A stretch of 64,000 nucleotides of DNA from Bryobacteraceae bacterium (GCA_019748195.1 JAIEPW010000014.1:32523-96522), one strand, 5' to 3'; positions 17,363 to 26,784 are shown, numbered from the stretch's first letter. The notes: generated by a model from the sequence alone, not told the origin. Program-made: numbers and translations.

Positions 17363-17719
17363 ATGTACACTCCCTACCCGATTGAGCCGGTACAACAAGA
17401 AAGCCTGCCCGGCTGGGGCAAGGTGCTTCTCTTAGTCGGAGCCGCCTACGTCGTCTACAAGGCCTTCGAGAAACCGACTCGCCCAGTTCGAAACACGTAC
17501 CGCTACCGGCTCGTGTCTAAGCGCAAGATTGTGTACCAGGGAATTTCGAATGAGCCATGGCGCCGTGTGGCGGAACACGCACGCGACGGAAAGCTGTTCG
17601 ACGCTATGGAGGTCATCGGCTGCGCGAGGACGCGGGCTGGAGCAAGCAGGAATGAGCGAGAGTCGATCAACACCTATCGATCGCGCCGTGGCAGGCTGCC
17701 TAAGTACAACATGGTCTAG
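17363..17719 (+). CDS. Membrane-anchored GIY-YIG-like protein
   Basis: The 118-residue protein has one N-terminal membrane segment (about residues 15-32, WGKVLLLVGAAYVVYKAF), then a short GIY-YIG-like domain: YRYRLV, then VYQGIS about ten residues later, the catalytic-helix arginines in PWRRVAEHA and a glutamate in NERESIN. Those positions fit the GIY-YIG nuclease fold, although the motifs diverge from the consensus. A membrane anchor is unusual for this fold. It sits at the right end of the cargo, 38 bases before PRTRC-B. Nuclease activity is not certain. Confidence 0.6.
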   Translation: MYTPYPIEPVQQESLPGWGKVLLLVGAAYVVYKAFEKPTRPVRNTYRYRLVSKRKIVYQGISNEPWRRVAEHARDGKLFDAMEVIGCARTRAGASRNERESINTYRSRRGRLPKYNMV

Positions 17720-17757
17720 CGACACTTAAAGCGTGCACTCGAGTAGGGGGGCGTTCG

Positions 17758-18462
17758 GTGGAAGCGCATGTGAACATCGGCCGTGGCGCGACCTTGGCGT
17801 TGCAAGGAGCCGTGCTGGTCTATGGCGGCACCGGTCAGGCGTTCTGCGTGTGGCATGAAGCCAAGCGGATCGACACCGGGCATCTGATGCTGGCTGAAGC
17901 TACGGCGTTAACGAAAGACTTCGTCCGACTTCTGACGGAAACGATGACTCCGCGTTTTGGCGCGGAGATCCTTCCCGCAAACGTTCTAGCCAAGGCAGAA
18001 GATACTACTGTTTGGTGGACGCCGGCCAGGGTTCGGCCGATGTTCTTCCGTAGCGGCCATGACTCCGGTGAATTGTCGGGCAAGCGATTCCCTCAACCTG
18101 CTCTCGTCTGGCGGATCCAGGGGAGCGATCTCTCGGTTCGTGCCCTGGCCCAGAATGCACGGCCGGAGGCCGGCAGGAAGCTCTACGTCGCGCCGTACTT
18201 CAATACCGATGGCGAAAATGGCAGCGTCTGCCAGGGTTCGATGCGTTCACCGGATGAGGCCGGAGTTGGAGCGATGCCGCTTTGGGAACAAGCGTTCTTT
18301 CAAAGCGCATTTACGCACCAATCGGGAAGCAGAAAGCTCACCTCGCACCCCGGCGGATTTCATGGGCTGTGGCGGAGCCTAGCTGGGAAGTCACGGTTCC
18401 CCGCAAAGTTCCTGGTTCCAGCAAATGAGACGCTGCTGGAGTTCGCGCGACGCGGAAACTGA
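17758..18462 (+). CDS. PRTRC system protein B, E2-like
   Basis: The 234-residue protein matches PRTRC-B: an N-terminal LQGAVLVYGG strand, a middle VWWTPARVRPMFF segment and a conserved region around YFNTDGENGSVCQGSM holding a candidate E2 active-site cysteine. The family is predicted to be an E2-like conjugation enzyme (Prok-E2_D in Pfam, as I recall), working with the ThiF protein encoded next and with PRTRC-C. The GTG start follows a G-rich ribosome-binding site. In other elements PRTRC-A (a JAB protein) usually lies near here; it is absent. Confidence 0.82.
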   Translation: MEAHVNIGRGATLALQGAVLVYGGTGQAFCVWHEAKRIDTGHLMLAEATALTKDFVRLLTETMTPRFGAEILPANVLAKAEDTTVWWTPARVRPMFFRSGHDSGELSGKRFPQPALVWRIQGSDLSVRALAQNARPEAGRKLYVAPYFNTDGENGSVCQGSMRSPDEAGVGAMPLWEQAFFQSAFTHQSGSRKLTSHPGGFHGLWRSLAGKSRFPAKFLVPANETLLEFARRGN

Positions 18463-18473
18463 TAGGGGGTGTC

Positions 18474-19295
18474 ATGTTGCACCGTATCCACCCGAATTTG
18501 TTGCAACGGACCGTGAAGGTGCTCGTCATCGGTTGCGGCGGAAACGGGAGTGCATTCATCGGCGGCCTTCCGTACTTGCATCAAGCGGTGCTCGTCGCGG
18601 GCCATCCTGGCGGCCTGGACGTGACCCTGATTGACGGCGATGTGATCTCGCCGACCAACTGCGTTCGCCAGCCATTCAGCCGCGCGGAGATCGGACTGCA
18701 CAAGGCCGTCGTGATGATCAGCCGGATCAATTTATTCTGGGGTTTCACTTGGCGAGCGGTTCCGGAGTACGTGACACCCAAGACCGACCTGGGCCGGTTC
18801 GACATCGTGGTGGGCTGCGTGGATACACGCGCGGCGCGGCGGACAATCCAGGAGGGAATCTCCGGCCGGCGCAACGGAGTCGCGTACCACCTCGATCTTG
18901 GCAACTCGGCCGACAGCGGCCAGTTCGTGCTCGGCGAGCCCTGGAACTATCGCAACCGCCAAGCGACGAACCGGCTGAGAACCGCGGGCGAGTTGTTCCC
19001 GGAATTGCTGGAAGCGACGCTGGATGCGAACGACGGTCCGAGCTGCAGCGCGCTGGAGGCAATCGAACGCCAGGAGCCATACGTGAACGCTGTACTCGCT
19101 CAACATTCACTGGCCTTGCTTGCGCGGCTGTTTCGTTACGGGCAGATCGAGCACCATGGCGCATTCGTCAGCGTTGCCCAGAGCCGTGTTCAACCGATTC
19201 CGATCGATCCCGCCCTATGGAAGCGAATGCGGCGGCGGGGGCGCGCCTTCACTGAAGCAAGCCGGTCGCCGGAGGCTCATCCAGAAGCAGCCTAG
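18474..19295 (+). CDS. PRTRC system ThiF-family (E1-like) protein
   Basis: The 273-residue protein has the nucleotide loop G-C-G-G-N-G-S (20-26), the acidic strand VTLIDGDVISPTNCVRQ and the VGCVDTRAARRTI segment, all typical of the PRTRC ThiF branch of the E1 family. It lacks a separate catalytic domain, so it probably adenylates the C-terminal glycine of PRTRC-C and passes it on to PRTRC-B. ATG 18474 follows AGGGGGT. It lies 11 bases after PRTRC-B. Its last 47 bases overlap a small convergent gene. Confidence 0.9.
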   Translation: MLHRIHPNLLQRTVKVLVIGCGGNGSAFIGGLPYLHQAVLVAGHPGGLDVTLIDGDVISPTNCVRQPFSRAEIGLHKAVVMISRINLFWGFTWRAVPEYVTPKTDLGRFDIVVGCVDTRAARRTIQEGISGRRNGVAYHLDLGNSADSGQFVLGEPWNYRNRQATNRLRTAGELFPELLEATLDANDGPSCSALEAIERQEPYVNAVLAQHSLALLARLFRYGQIEHHGAFVSVAQSRVQPIPIDPALWKRMRRRGRAFTEASRSPEAHPEAA

Positions 19296-19455
19296 AGAGA
19301 TCTTCGCAGTTGATGCCGATCAGGTCACCTGCTGCATTGCAGTCGGATGGGAACTCCTCGTCCAGGACAACTCGAAGTCCGTCGGGGTGCTCCCGGATCA
19401 AGATCTCTTTCACTTCTTCCGTCATCGGCGACGGAGGCGGCGCGAACCATTTCAT
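19249..19455 (-). CDS. Small 68-residue acidic protein of the element
   Basis: The frame starts at ATG 19455 with a strong ribosome-binding site, AAGGAGAT six bases upstream, and overlaps the end of the convergent thiF gene. The product is acidic (it contains LIREHPDGLRVVLDEEFPSD) with no membrane segment or known motif. It follows the J-domain-like gene by 12 bases on the same strand, so the two are probably co-transcribed. Family unknown. Confidence 0.6.
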   Translation of the reverse strand: MKWFAPPPSPMTEEVKEILIREHPDGLRVVLDEEFPSDCNAAGDLIGINCEDLSRLLLDEPPATGLLQ

Positions 19456-19467
19456 GTCTCGATCTCC

Positions 19468-20952
19468 TTACTCCAAGGCTTCCACGTAGTCGGCTTTTTC
19501 GCCCGCGAGCTTCAGTATGGATGCGAGCCAGCGCTTCTTCCGCTTGCCGCGCACCACGCGGCCAACGAAACCTAGGTCCGAAGCGCGATTCGCGCGGTTG
19601 TGACGGATGTCGTCACGAGTGACGCCGCCGTATCGCCGCATGAAGGCATCGAGCGATTTCGGCTTGGCGAAAACGTAGGTTGCGTGCCCGGCTTGGGGAA
19701 TCTCCGCAACGATCACGTTCGGCAACACGAATAGGAACTCGCGTCCGAACAGATACCAGGTCGTCGCTCGGCGCCGAAGCTGGTCGAAGTAGTAGGCATC
19801 GAAATCCGCGTGCCAAGCGACGTGCTGCGGCTTCAGCGCGGGCGAAACCGCGAGTTCATCGAACCATCGTTGAACAGTCGAATGCTCCACTGGTTGCCTC
19901 TCGATTTCCTCCCTTATGCGTTGGACCACGTCCGCATGTTCGCCAAGCAGATAATGGATCGCCCGTGCACGAGCAACATCCTCGCCCAGGTTCTCCGCCA
20001 CCTTCACTCTCAGTCTGGACGGAAGGGCAGTGAGCCACTTGCGCAGCTTCCATTCGCCGCTCGTGAACTGATATTTGCCGGACTGGACGAATGCGGCATC
20101 CACTTCGATTCGACTCTTGAGCCATTGCCGCCACTGGTTCCAGGTGAGATCCCACTGCAGACCGCCGAGCAACCCCGCATCCAAAGACACCTCGATGCGG
20201 CGGCGCGGATCGCGGCAGACGATTCGGTCGGCCAGGAACTCGCATTGGCGAAGGAGCACCGAGAATATTCGCAGCTTCACTTCTGGCCGGAAAGCGAGAA
20301 TAGCGTTCGCGAAGAAAGCGGTGCCGTCCTGGGAGAAATCTCCTTCGACAAGGATGAGGCCGAAGCCACCGTACGGAAATATCGGTGCCGCGTCTCCGTC
20401 CGTGAGGAGCGCGTCATAACACTTCCGCAGGTCCGGATGGGCCAAGAGATTGAAGGCGCGTTCAGCAATCATGCCGTTGCTGGCTACCAGGGATGCGCTC
20501 AACTCAAGATTCTTCACGCGCCAGGCGATGCGTAAGGCGTCAATGGTCGACTCGGGGGAGCAGCCCAGGATGTCGTAGAGGGTTTGCAAATCGCTGGCTT
20601 GGTAAAAGTACCGCCGTAGCGCGTCGCCCGCGATGATGATGGTCTTTGGGCCGGTCGGGCAGTTCGCCGTTTCCGCCCTCACCATCCACTCACCGTTCTT
20701 GTTCTGCTTGGGCTGCGCCGCATATCCGATCGGAGCATGTAACCATCGCAGCTTCGCTCCCCGCATTTCGGCCACGAAACCATCGGGACCTAGTTGGGCA
20801 ATACGGTCGCCGGGGCGCAGGCGTCGTCCAAACAAGCTCGGCACGTCCAGGACCTGTTCCTCGGTTTGAATCCGCGCGACCGCCGTTCCGTCGGTCGTGA
20901 TGGTGCGGATCAAAGAGAAGTTTAGTGCTGGCGTCTCGACAGCGGTAGCCAC
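19468..20952 (-). CDS. Large unknown protein with a J-domain-like segment lacking HPD
   Basis: The 494-residue protein has a central helical segment (about residues 118-185) reading LQTLYDILGCSPESTIDALR, then AFNLLAHPDLRKCYDALL. This has the helix spacing of DnaJ J-domains, but the HPD tripeptide needed to stimulate DnaK is missing. The N-terminal 110 residues look beta-rich and the C-terminal half is basic and helical. Such degenerate J-proteins occur in mobile elements, where their function is unknown. It heads a two-gene minus-strand unit. Confidence 0.65.
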   Translation of the reverse strand: MATAVETPALNFSLIRTITTDGTAVARIQTEEQVLDVPSLFGRRLRPGDRIAQLGPDGFVAEMRGAKLRWLHAPIGYAAQPKQNKNGEWMVRAETANCPTGPKTIIIAGDALRRYFYQASDLQTLYDILGCSPESTIDALRIAWRVKNLELSASLVASNGMIAERAFNLLAHPDLRKCYDALLTDGDAAPIFPYGGFGLILVEGDFSQDGTAFFANAILAFRPEVKLRIFSVLLRQCEFLADRIVCRDPRRRIEVSLDAGLLGGLQWDLTWNQWRQWLKSRIEVDAAFVQSGKYQFTSGEWKLRKWLTALPSRLRVKVAENLGEDVARARAIHYLLGEHADVVQRIREEIERQPVEHSTVQRWFDELAVSPALKPQHVAWHADFDAYYFDQLRRRATTWYLFGREFLFVLPNVIVAEIPQAGHATYVFAKPKSLDAFMRRYGGVTRDDIRHNRANRASDLGFVGRVVRGKRKKRWLASILKLAGEKADYVEALE

Positions 20953-21048
20953 GCCCCAAGAATACGGCTGATCGCCCGAATCTCAAAGGCAGTTTGGCGG
21001 GCAGACGGCAGCCAAGAACCCGCGTTCTATCGCGGCGCTCGAATGATG

Positions 21049-21900
21049 TCAGTTGGGTTTCCCATCCTCCCCGGCCTCTGACTCCAGAATGCGTTGGGCG
21101 AGTTTTTCTGCGTGATAATCAGCGACCACCGCACTCGTACCCAGCGAGGTGGCAATTCGTTTGCCCAATTCGGTCTTTGGCGTGTCGACGGGCTGATTGT
21201 TCCAAAGCCGTTCGCGCTCGTGCGTGACCGCCTTGAGCACCCGTTCACGTCCGTCTGGCCGGAAGCCTCCCGCCATGTCGGTAACGGCATCGTCATGGAT
21301 TACATCTCTCAGTTTCGGGTAGCACGCCTCCCAAATCAAATCCCAGGTTTCTTCGCCAAATTCGGTCAACTCGATTTCGCCTTCATCGGTGAGGCGGAAA
21401 TCGGCCTTGAACGAACTCAAAGCGTGGACTTGGCTTGGATGGGCACCCGCCCATTCATCTAGGGCGAAGATTGCTTCTCTTTTCGTTGAAGCTCCCACGA
21501 TCGAGAAGTCCCCGTTGGGCCATCTGCACAGGTAGACGTCCGCCTCACTTTCGTCGAGGCTTTCCTCTTCGGGTTCATCCGGCGTTAAATCGTCAAGGTC
21601 CAGTTCACCGAATTCCAGCGGTTGGGTCTGGTCAACTGCCGCGCACTCTTCCGCTGTGCACGTTACTTCCTGAATCTCGATTCCGGAACCGCCGAAGGCA
21701 GGATGAGTATGCAGCAATTCCATCAGCGCGTCGTCCGTTGTTTGAATTGCTTCTTCGGGCGTTAGTGGGTGATCGGTTCCGTCGGCGTCGATCAAGGAAC
21801 ACCCCGGGTGCCCGTAGAGGCTTCTTGCTCGCTCGATGATTTCGCCGCGGCTGGCGTCGTCGACCGTCAATACGATCTTGAGCTCATAGAAACGCTTCAC
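21049..21900 (-). CDS. Unknown acidic protein of the element
   Basis: The 283-residue protein has an N-terminal folded part (KRFYELKIVLTVDDASRGEI) and a very acidic middle (about residues 105-125, with DLDDLTPDEPEEES). A further folded region follows (VYLCRWPNGDFSIVGASTKR), and the tail is helical. I recognise no family. The GTG at 21900 is preferred because AGAGGG lies six bases upstream; the ATG at 21936 has no ribosome-binding site. It is the last gene before the attachment-site fragment. Confidence 0.65.
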   Translation of the reverse strand: MKRFYELKIVLTVDDASRGEIIERARSLYGHPGCSLIDADGTDHPLTPEEAIQTTDDALMELLHTHPAFGGSGIEIQEVTCTAEECAAVDQTQPLEFGELDLDDLTPDEPEEESLDESEADVYLCRWPNGDFSIVGASTKREAIFALDEWAGAHPSQVHALSSFKADFRLTDEGEIELTEFGEETWDLIWEACYPKLRDVIHDDAVTDMAGGFRPDGRERVLKAVTHERERLWNNQPVDTPKTELGKRIATSLGTSAVVADYHAEKLAQRILESEAGEDGKPN

Positions 21901-22182
21901 GGGACACCCTCTTGGCTGAACTTTGCGCATCTCCATGCTAGCTGGGCCAGGCCATCCTAAGGGGGCGTAGCGGCGGGCAGGCGGCTTTCAGTCGTGGCAC
22001 AAGCGAGCAACTGAGGCCCTGGACCCCGACGGTTCTTAGTGTGCCAGCAGTGTGCCAACTCCCCCAAACTGGCCAAATCGCTGACCAACGCAAAAACAGA
22101 CGTTGCTTCGCAAACTCATGAAGAGACGGGGGTTATGGAAGCAATGGAAAATCTGAAAAACAAGCGCAGACCCCCTAAAAAA
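21901..22182. other. Gene-free end of the mobile element
   Basis: This stretch of about 280 bases before the tRNA fragment has no convincing coding frame. It contains a direct repeat of GTGTGCCA (in TAGTGTGCCAGCAGTGTGCC, about 22039-22058). A widely spaced GGGGGT/ACCCCC inverted repeat lies just before the att fragment. Both could be integrase or excisionase arm sites, but no integrase gene is in the window. Confidence 0.35.
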
Positions 22183-23185
<1,003 letters not shown>

Positions 23186-23205
<20 letters not shown>

Positions 23206-23485
23206 TGAGAAGCTTGAAGGCTATTCCCGCAAGTTTGTCCCGAACGTCTTCGGGCATACCCTTAAGATCGCCGGGCTCTGCCGCAAGAAACGTAAGTAAG
23301 CTCATTGGAATGCCCAGGGCGGTAGCGATTTTCTCCGCCACTGAGATCGGCAGGTCTCGATCGCCCTTCTCGATCAACGAGATGTAGGAAGGCGACAGCT
23401 TAACTTTCTGTGCCAGATCGTCCTGCGACATGCCTTGATTCGTCCTGCACAGCCTGATCGCCCTGCCTAACGTTTCTCTGTTCAT
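23186..23485 (-). CDS. XRE-family regulator of the retron locus
   Basis: The 99-residue protein has a textbook HTH (about residues 8-62: AIRLCRTNQGMSQDDLAQKV, then LSPSYISLIEKGDRDLP) and a short helical tail. It overlaps the reverse transcriptase gene, so the two must be co-expressed. Retrons that carry a small HTH protein form a recognised class (type VI in the Mestre scheme, as I recall), where the HTH protein is the accessory or effector part. Here it may act as repressor, effector or both. Confidence 0.88.
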
Positions 23486-23520
23486 TCATGAGTCCAAATG
23501 TGGAACTGTAGTCTGTTGCA

Positions 23521-23775
23521 TCACCCACGATAGAGCTTGAGCAACTCTGCCGCGGCCAGCGCCACCTCACAGAACCGACCTGCAAGTTGCAGGCCATCGT
23601 CGATGAGTGACGAGACCGCTGCTTCATCGTCCGCTATCGATTCGATCTGCTCTAAGCGCCTCACGACGCTGTCGAACAGAACAATAACGCCGGGATCCAG
23701 GTTGTCAGGCAACCGTGCTCGAACATCGTGCATGTCTTGGGCACAGCCTCTGATTATGGTGAATATTATCTCCAT
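23521..23775 (-). CDS. 84-residue helical protein, first gene of the retron unit
   Basis: ATG 23775 has AAAGGAGG eleven bases upstream and gives 84 residues (MEIIFTIIRGCAQDMHDVRA at the start, ELLKLYRG at the end). The protein is acidic and all-helical, with no motif I recognise. It lies 35 bases upstream of the XRE gene on the same strand, so the likely order is structured RNA, this gene, XRE, reverse transcriptase. It could be a further accessory part of the retron. Confidence 0.6.
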   Translation of the reverse strand: MEIIFTIIRGCAQDMHDVRARLPDNLDPGVIVLFDSVVRRLEQIESIADDEAAVSSLIDDGLQLAGRFCEVALAAAELLKLYRG

Positions 23776-23910
23776 AACAACGAACGCCTCCTTTGGCGTC
23801 CCGCTGTCAAACGCAACAGAGGAGGGAAAACGGCACAACCCGAACCCCACAGACTACGTCCAAAAGCGCGAAGCGCACCCGCTGCTACTGATACAAGCAA
23901 GCAACTGGTT

Positions 23911-24108
23911 TGTCTTTCCGACCTGCAGCGTCGTCGCAGAGCAAGCCGACGTTTGCCTTGCCTGGACTTTTCTGCTGCCGCCGAGAGGTCCCATTGCTGG
24001 AACCGACCCCGTGAAGACAGCCGGGGTCGTGGTGTACGCCTCTGTTACTCAACAACATCCACTTGAAGTTTTCAAAGAGCCTGTAGGCGATTCGCCTACC
24101 CAAAGACA
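23911..24108 (-). ncRNA. Candidate retron msr-msd RNA
   Basis: On the minus strand the segment is bounded by complementary 7-mers: TGTCTTT (24108-24102) and AAAGACA (23917-23911), which could be a1/a2. Inside, in order, are a hairpin with arms GTAGGCGA/TCGCCTAC (24083-24099), one with TTGAA/TTCAA (24063-24075), one with GACCCCG/CGGGGTC (24005-24028), and a long interrupted hairpin 23920-23990 (arms GACCT/AGGTC, GCAGC/GCTGC, GCAAG/CTTGC) that would suit msd. The arrangement resembles retron RNAs but was found by eye, and the 7-bp a1/a2 is short. Confidence 0.4.
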
Positions 24109-24136
24109 GAGTACGCCAGGAATGTTTGGTTGTCAA
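24108..24136 (-). promoter_or_regulatory. Possible promoter of the retron unit
   Basis: On the minus strand TTGACA (24131-24136) and TACTCT (24108-24113) are 17 bases apart. The -35 matches consensus exactly; the -10 is weak. A start near 24101 would leave out the proposed a1 segment, so this promoter and the a1/a2 pairing above cannot both be right as drawn. Confidence 0.3.
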
Positions 24137-24239
24137 GAAAATTCACTGATAGTCAACAGCACGTTGGACGACGGTCTCGTAGTCCTTGTGCCGACGCTCC
24201 ACCGGCATGGCTCGGTCTGTCAGCCCGTCACACATTCGC

Positions 24240-24485
24240 CCGACGTGGCGACCGTTATCCCTCGCTTCCTGCTGCTGCTCCTGGCCTTTGGCGCCGCCAC
24301 GGCAACCCCCGGCGATGTCGCGCCGTGCCGTCTCCGGTCCAGTCGCGCAGGGGCAATACAAGGGTCTGGATCAGATCAACCTGGGCTCGCTTCCCCTGCG
24401 CGTCGGTCTCTGCCGCAGGAAAATCGTGATCCGGCAAGGGGAGGCGACCCTTAACATCACCAACGTCACTTTCCGAACGCAGTGA
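24240..24485 (+). pseudogene. Broken gene for a small exported protein
   Basis: One frame shows a signal-peptide-like stretch (VIPRFLLLLLAFGAATATPG, about 24250-24310) with no usable continuation. The sensible C-terminal sequence (QGQYKGLDQINLGSLPLRVG, then CRRKIVIRQGEATLNITNV) is in another frame and ends at 24485. A frameshift near 24320-24350 would join them. This looks like a decayed secreted protein at the junction between the retron locus and the chromosomal backbone. Confidence 0.35.
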
Positions 24486-24495
24486 AGGTGCTTGC

Positions 24496-24792
24496 CTAAC
24501 CGCCGGCGATCGCCCCCACCACCAGAAACGGCTCCTTGCCGGACACCACCGCCTGCGGGAGCGGCGTTGCGGCGGGTTCGTGCGATAAATCCTCACCGCA
24601 GGCAAAGAAGCGTACGAAGGGGCGGCGGATGAGGGTCTGCTGATCGCGAATGGTGCCGCGCAGCGGCGGATACCGCTCCTCCAGGCTCGTGAGCAGCGAG
24701 CCGATGGTCGCCGGAGGCGGAACCGCGATCTCCACTTCCGCTGGCGATCCGGCCAGCGTCCGCAGATGATGCGGCAGGATCACGCGGATCAC
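24496..24792 (-). CDS. MoaD/ThiS-family ubiquitin-like protein
   Basis: The 98-residue beta-grasp protein begins [15 protein letters not shown] and ends in ...VVGAIAGG; the C-terminal Gly-Gly is the mark of MoaD/ThiS sulfur carriers. These are adenylated and thiocarboxylated by a ThiF/MoeB-type enzyme and deliver sulfur. No cofactor-biosynthesis gene lies nearby. The start overlaps the stop of the BNR-repeat gene as ATGA. I recall this pair from other genomes, but its role is unclear to me. Confidence 0.82.
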   Translation of the reverse strand: MIRVILPHHLRTLAGSPAEVEIAVPPPATIGSLLTSLEERYPPLRGTIRDQQTLIRRPFVRFFACGEDLSHEPAATPLPQAVVSGKEPFLVVGAIAGG

Positions 24793-25904
24793 GGAAGCGT
24801 CTGCACCTCGACGGACAACACCGGCGGCAGATCGCGAACGATCGCCTTCCAGTTGTCGCCTCCATCGGAGGAGGCGTACACCTGGCCACCCGTGGTTCCG
24901 AAGTAAATCCCGCAGGAATCGAGCTTATCCACAGCCATGGCGTCGCGCAGGACATTGACGTAGCAATCCTGCTGGGGCAGTCCGTTCTCCAGGGCCTGCC
25001 ATTCGTTGCCGCCGGTGCGGCTGCGATAGACGCGCAGCCTGCCGTCCGGAGGGTAATGCTCGGAGTCGCTCTGGATCGGGACCACGTAGACCGTCTCCGG
25101 CTCATGCGCGTGAACGTCGATGACGAAGCCGAAGTCCGTGGGCAGGTTGCCGCTGATCTCGCGCCAGTTCTCGCCCGCGTCATCGCTGCGCATCACATCC
25201 CAGTGCTTCTGCATGAACAGCACGTCCGGACGCGAGGGATGCATCGCCATGTGATGCACGCAATGGCCGACTTCCGCCTCGGGATCGGGGATGTACTGCG
25301 AGCGGAGGCCGCGGTTGATCGGCTTCCACGTCCCGCCCCCGTCGTCGGACCGGAACGCACCCGCCGCGGAGATCGCAATGTAGATGCGTTCCCGGTTGAC
25401 CGGATCGAGCAGGATGGTGTGCAGGCACATGCCCCCGGCGCCGGGTTGCCAGTTCGGTCCGGACCCGTGGCGGCGCAGTCCCGGAAGCTCGCTCCAGGTC
25501 TGGCCCGCATCGGAGGAGCGGAAGATCGCCGCGTCCTCCACGCCCGCGTAGACGGTGTCCGGATCGTCGAGCGAAGGCTCGAAGTGCCAGGCTCGCTTGA
25601 ATTCCCAAGGATGGGGCGTGCCGTCGTACCACTGATGGGTCCCGGCGTCGCCATCGTAGGCGAACTGGTTGCCCGCCGGCTCCCAGGTCTTGCCGCCGTC
25701 ATTGGAGCGCTGCACCACCTGGCCGAACCAGCCGCTGCTCTGGGAGGCGTAAATGCGATTGGGGTCCGCCGGCGACCCCTTCATGTGGTAGATCTCCCAC
25801 CCGCCAAAGAACGGGCCGTTGACCTCCCATTTCTCGCGTTTTGCGTCCGCGGTTAGAACGAACGCGCCCTTGCGTGTTCCCACCAGCACTCGAACATTGC
25901 TCAT
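24789..25904 (-). CDS. BNR-repeat (sialidase-like beta-propeller) protein
   Basis: The 371-residue protein is built of repeats with the Asp-box pattern S-x-D-x-G-x-[54 protein letters not shown] and [12 protein letters not shown]. This makes a beta-propeller like exo-alpha-sialidases and photosystem-assembly (Ycf48-type) proteins. It has no signal peptide, so it is probably cytoplasmic, and enzyme activity is not evident. It forms an overlapping pair with the MoaD-like gene. Confidence 0.82.
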   Translation of the reverse strand: MSNVRVLVGTRKGAFVLTADAKREKWEVNGPFFGGWEIYHMKGSPADPNRIYASQSSGWFGQVVQRSNDGGKTWEPAGNQFAYDGDAGTHQWYDGTPHPWEFKRAWHFEPSLDDPDTVYAGVEDAAIFRSSDAGQTWSELPGLRRHGSGPNWQPGAGGMCLHTILLDPVNRERIYIAISAAGAFRSDDGGGTWKPINRGLRSQYIPDPEAEVGHCVHHMAMHPSRPDVLFMQKHWDVMRSDDAGENWREISGNLPTDFGFVIDVHAHEPETVYVVPIQSDSEHYPPDGRLRVYRSRTGGNEWQALENGLPQQDCYVNVLRDAMAVDKLDSCGIYFGTTGGQVYASSDGGDNWKAIVRDLPPVLSVEVQTLP

Positions 25905-26008
25905 CGCCCGGTTCCTCGTGTCTTGCGATTCCGAATCCTCAACATAACATCAAAGGAACTCGGAGCGACGAGGGAACGGGCCGGCGCGGGGAGGTGTTTT
26001 GCGAGGAT

Positions 26009-26641
26009 CTATCGGACTTCCACCTGGGTGACCTCGCCGTTGGCCAGGCGCACCGTGCCGAGCGTCCGGCCGGCGGCGGTGTAGCGGTAGATTTCCGTCA
26101 GCTTGCCGTCCTCGACCATGGAGATCTTGGACGCGGGGGCGCCAAGACGCGTCACGACGTCGCTGCGCTTGTTGCCGACCGCGATCTGCGCCAGTGTCTC
26201 CGGCGTCGCGCGGATCAGCGGCCGCGGCGGCGGCAGCACGGCGACATAGCGGAAGTTGTTCTGAACGGAGGCCGGCGGTTCCGGTACACCGGGGTCATAA
26301 CTGGCGGAATCACGCGGCGGCTGCTTGACCGCGGGCGCGGGCCGGGACGCCGTCGCCACGGCCAGCGGCCTTGGCGTTTCGACCGCGGCTTCCTTCTTCA
26401 CAATCTCCTTGGTAATCCCGACCTCGATCAGCGACTTTCTGGCCGCGCCCTGGTCGGCGGCCTTTTTTGTGGCCACATCGAGCTTGCTGAAGACGTTCGT
26501 GACGGAGGGCTGCAGCTTCTTCGCGGCCGCGGCCCCGGCCGTCGATCCCGCCGCCGACACGGCGTATTCGGTCATCGCCTGGCCGATCGCGATGGCGGGA
26601 AGGAAAGCCCCCAAAGCTAGTACGTTGCGCCTGATGGTCAT
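26009..26641 (-). CDS. Exported protein of unknown function
   Basis: The 210-residue protein has an N-terminal signal-like helix (NVLALGAFLPAIAIGQAM), a long Ala/Lys/Pro-rich region and a folded C-terminal part (VGNKRSDVVTRLGAPASKIS, then TVRLANGEVTQVEV). The C-terminal part resembles SmpA/BamE-type small modules that contain a 'G.s...v...lG.P' turn. ATG 26641 has AGGTGAG six bases upstream. It is divergent from phhA across 143 bases. Confidence 0.6.
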   Translation of the reverse strand: MTIRRNVLALGAFLPAIAIGQAMTEYAVSAAGSTAGAAAAKKLQPSVTNVFSKLDVATKKAADQGAARKSLIEVGITKEIVKKEAAVETPRPLAVATASRPAPAVKQPPRDSASYDPGVPEPPASVQNNFRYVAVLPPPRPLIRATPETLAQIAVGNKRSDVVTRLGAPASKISMVEDGKLTEIYRYTAAGRTLGTVRLANGEVTQVEVR

Positions 26642-26727
26642 ATATCTCACCTGAAATCAATAATATCCATGTTTCGTCCCGTCTACCAGACGGAGAGAAG
26701 CCTGAGGCAGCCGCGTAATTCACCCGA

Positions 26728-26762
26728 GCACCACGTGAACGTGGTGCGCTTTCGTGTACAAT
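26728..26762 (+). promoter_or_regulatory. phhA promoter with inverted repeat over the -35 region
   Basis: Perfect 9-base arms GCACCACGT (26728-26736) and ACGTGGTGC (26739-26747) are separated by two bases. A good -10, TACAAT, lies at 26757-26762, placing the -35 region (26734-26739) inside the repeat and without a consensus sequence. A regulator bound here would activate or repress phhA. A second short hairpin (CCGTCT/AGACGG) lies upstream near 26675. Confidence 0.55.
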
Positions 26763-26784
26763 CAGGCTAAGGAGGTGCGTGCTT

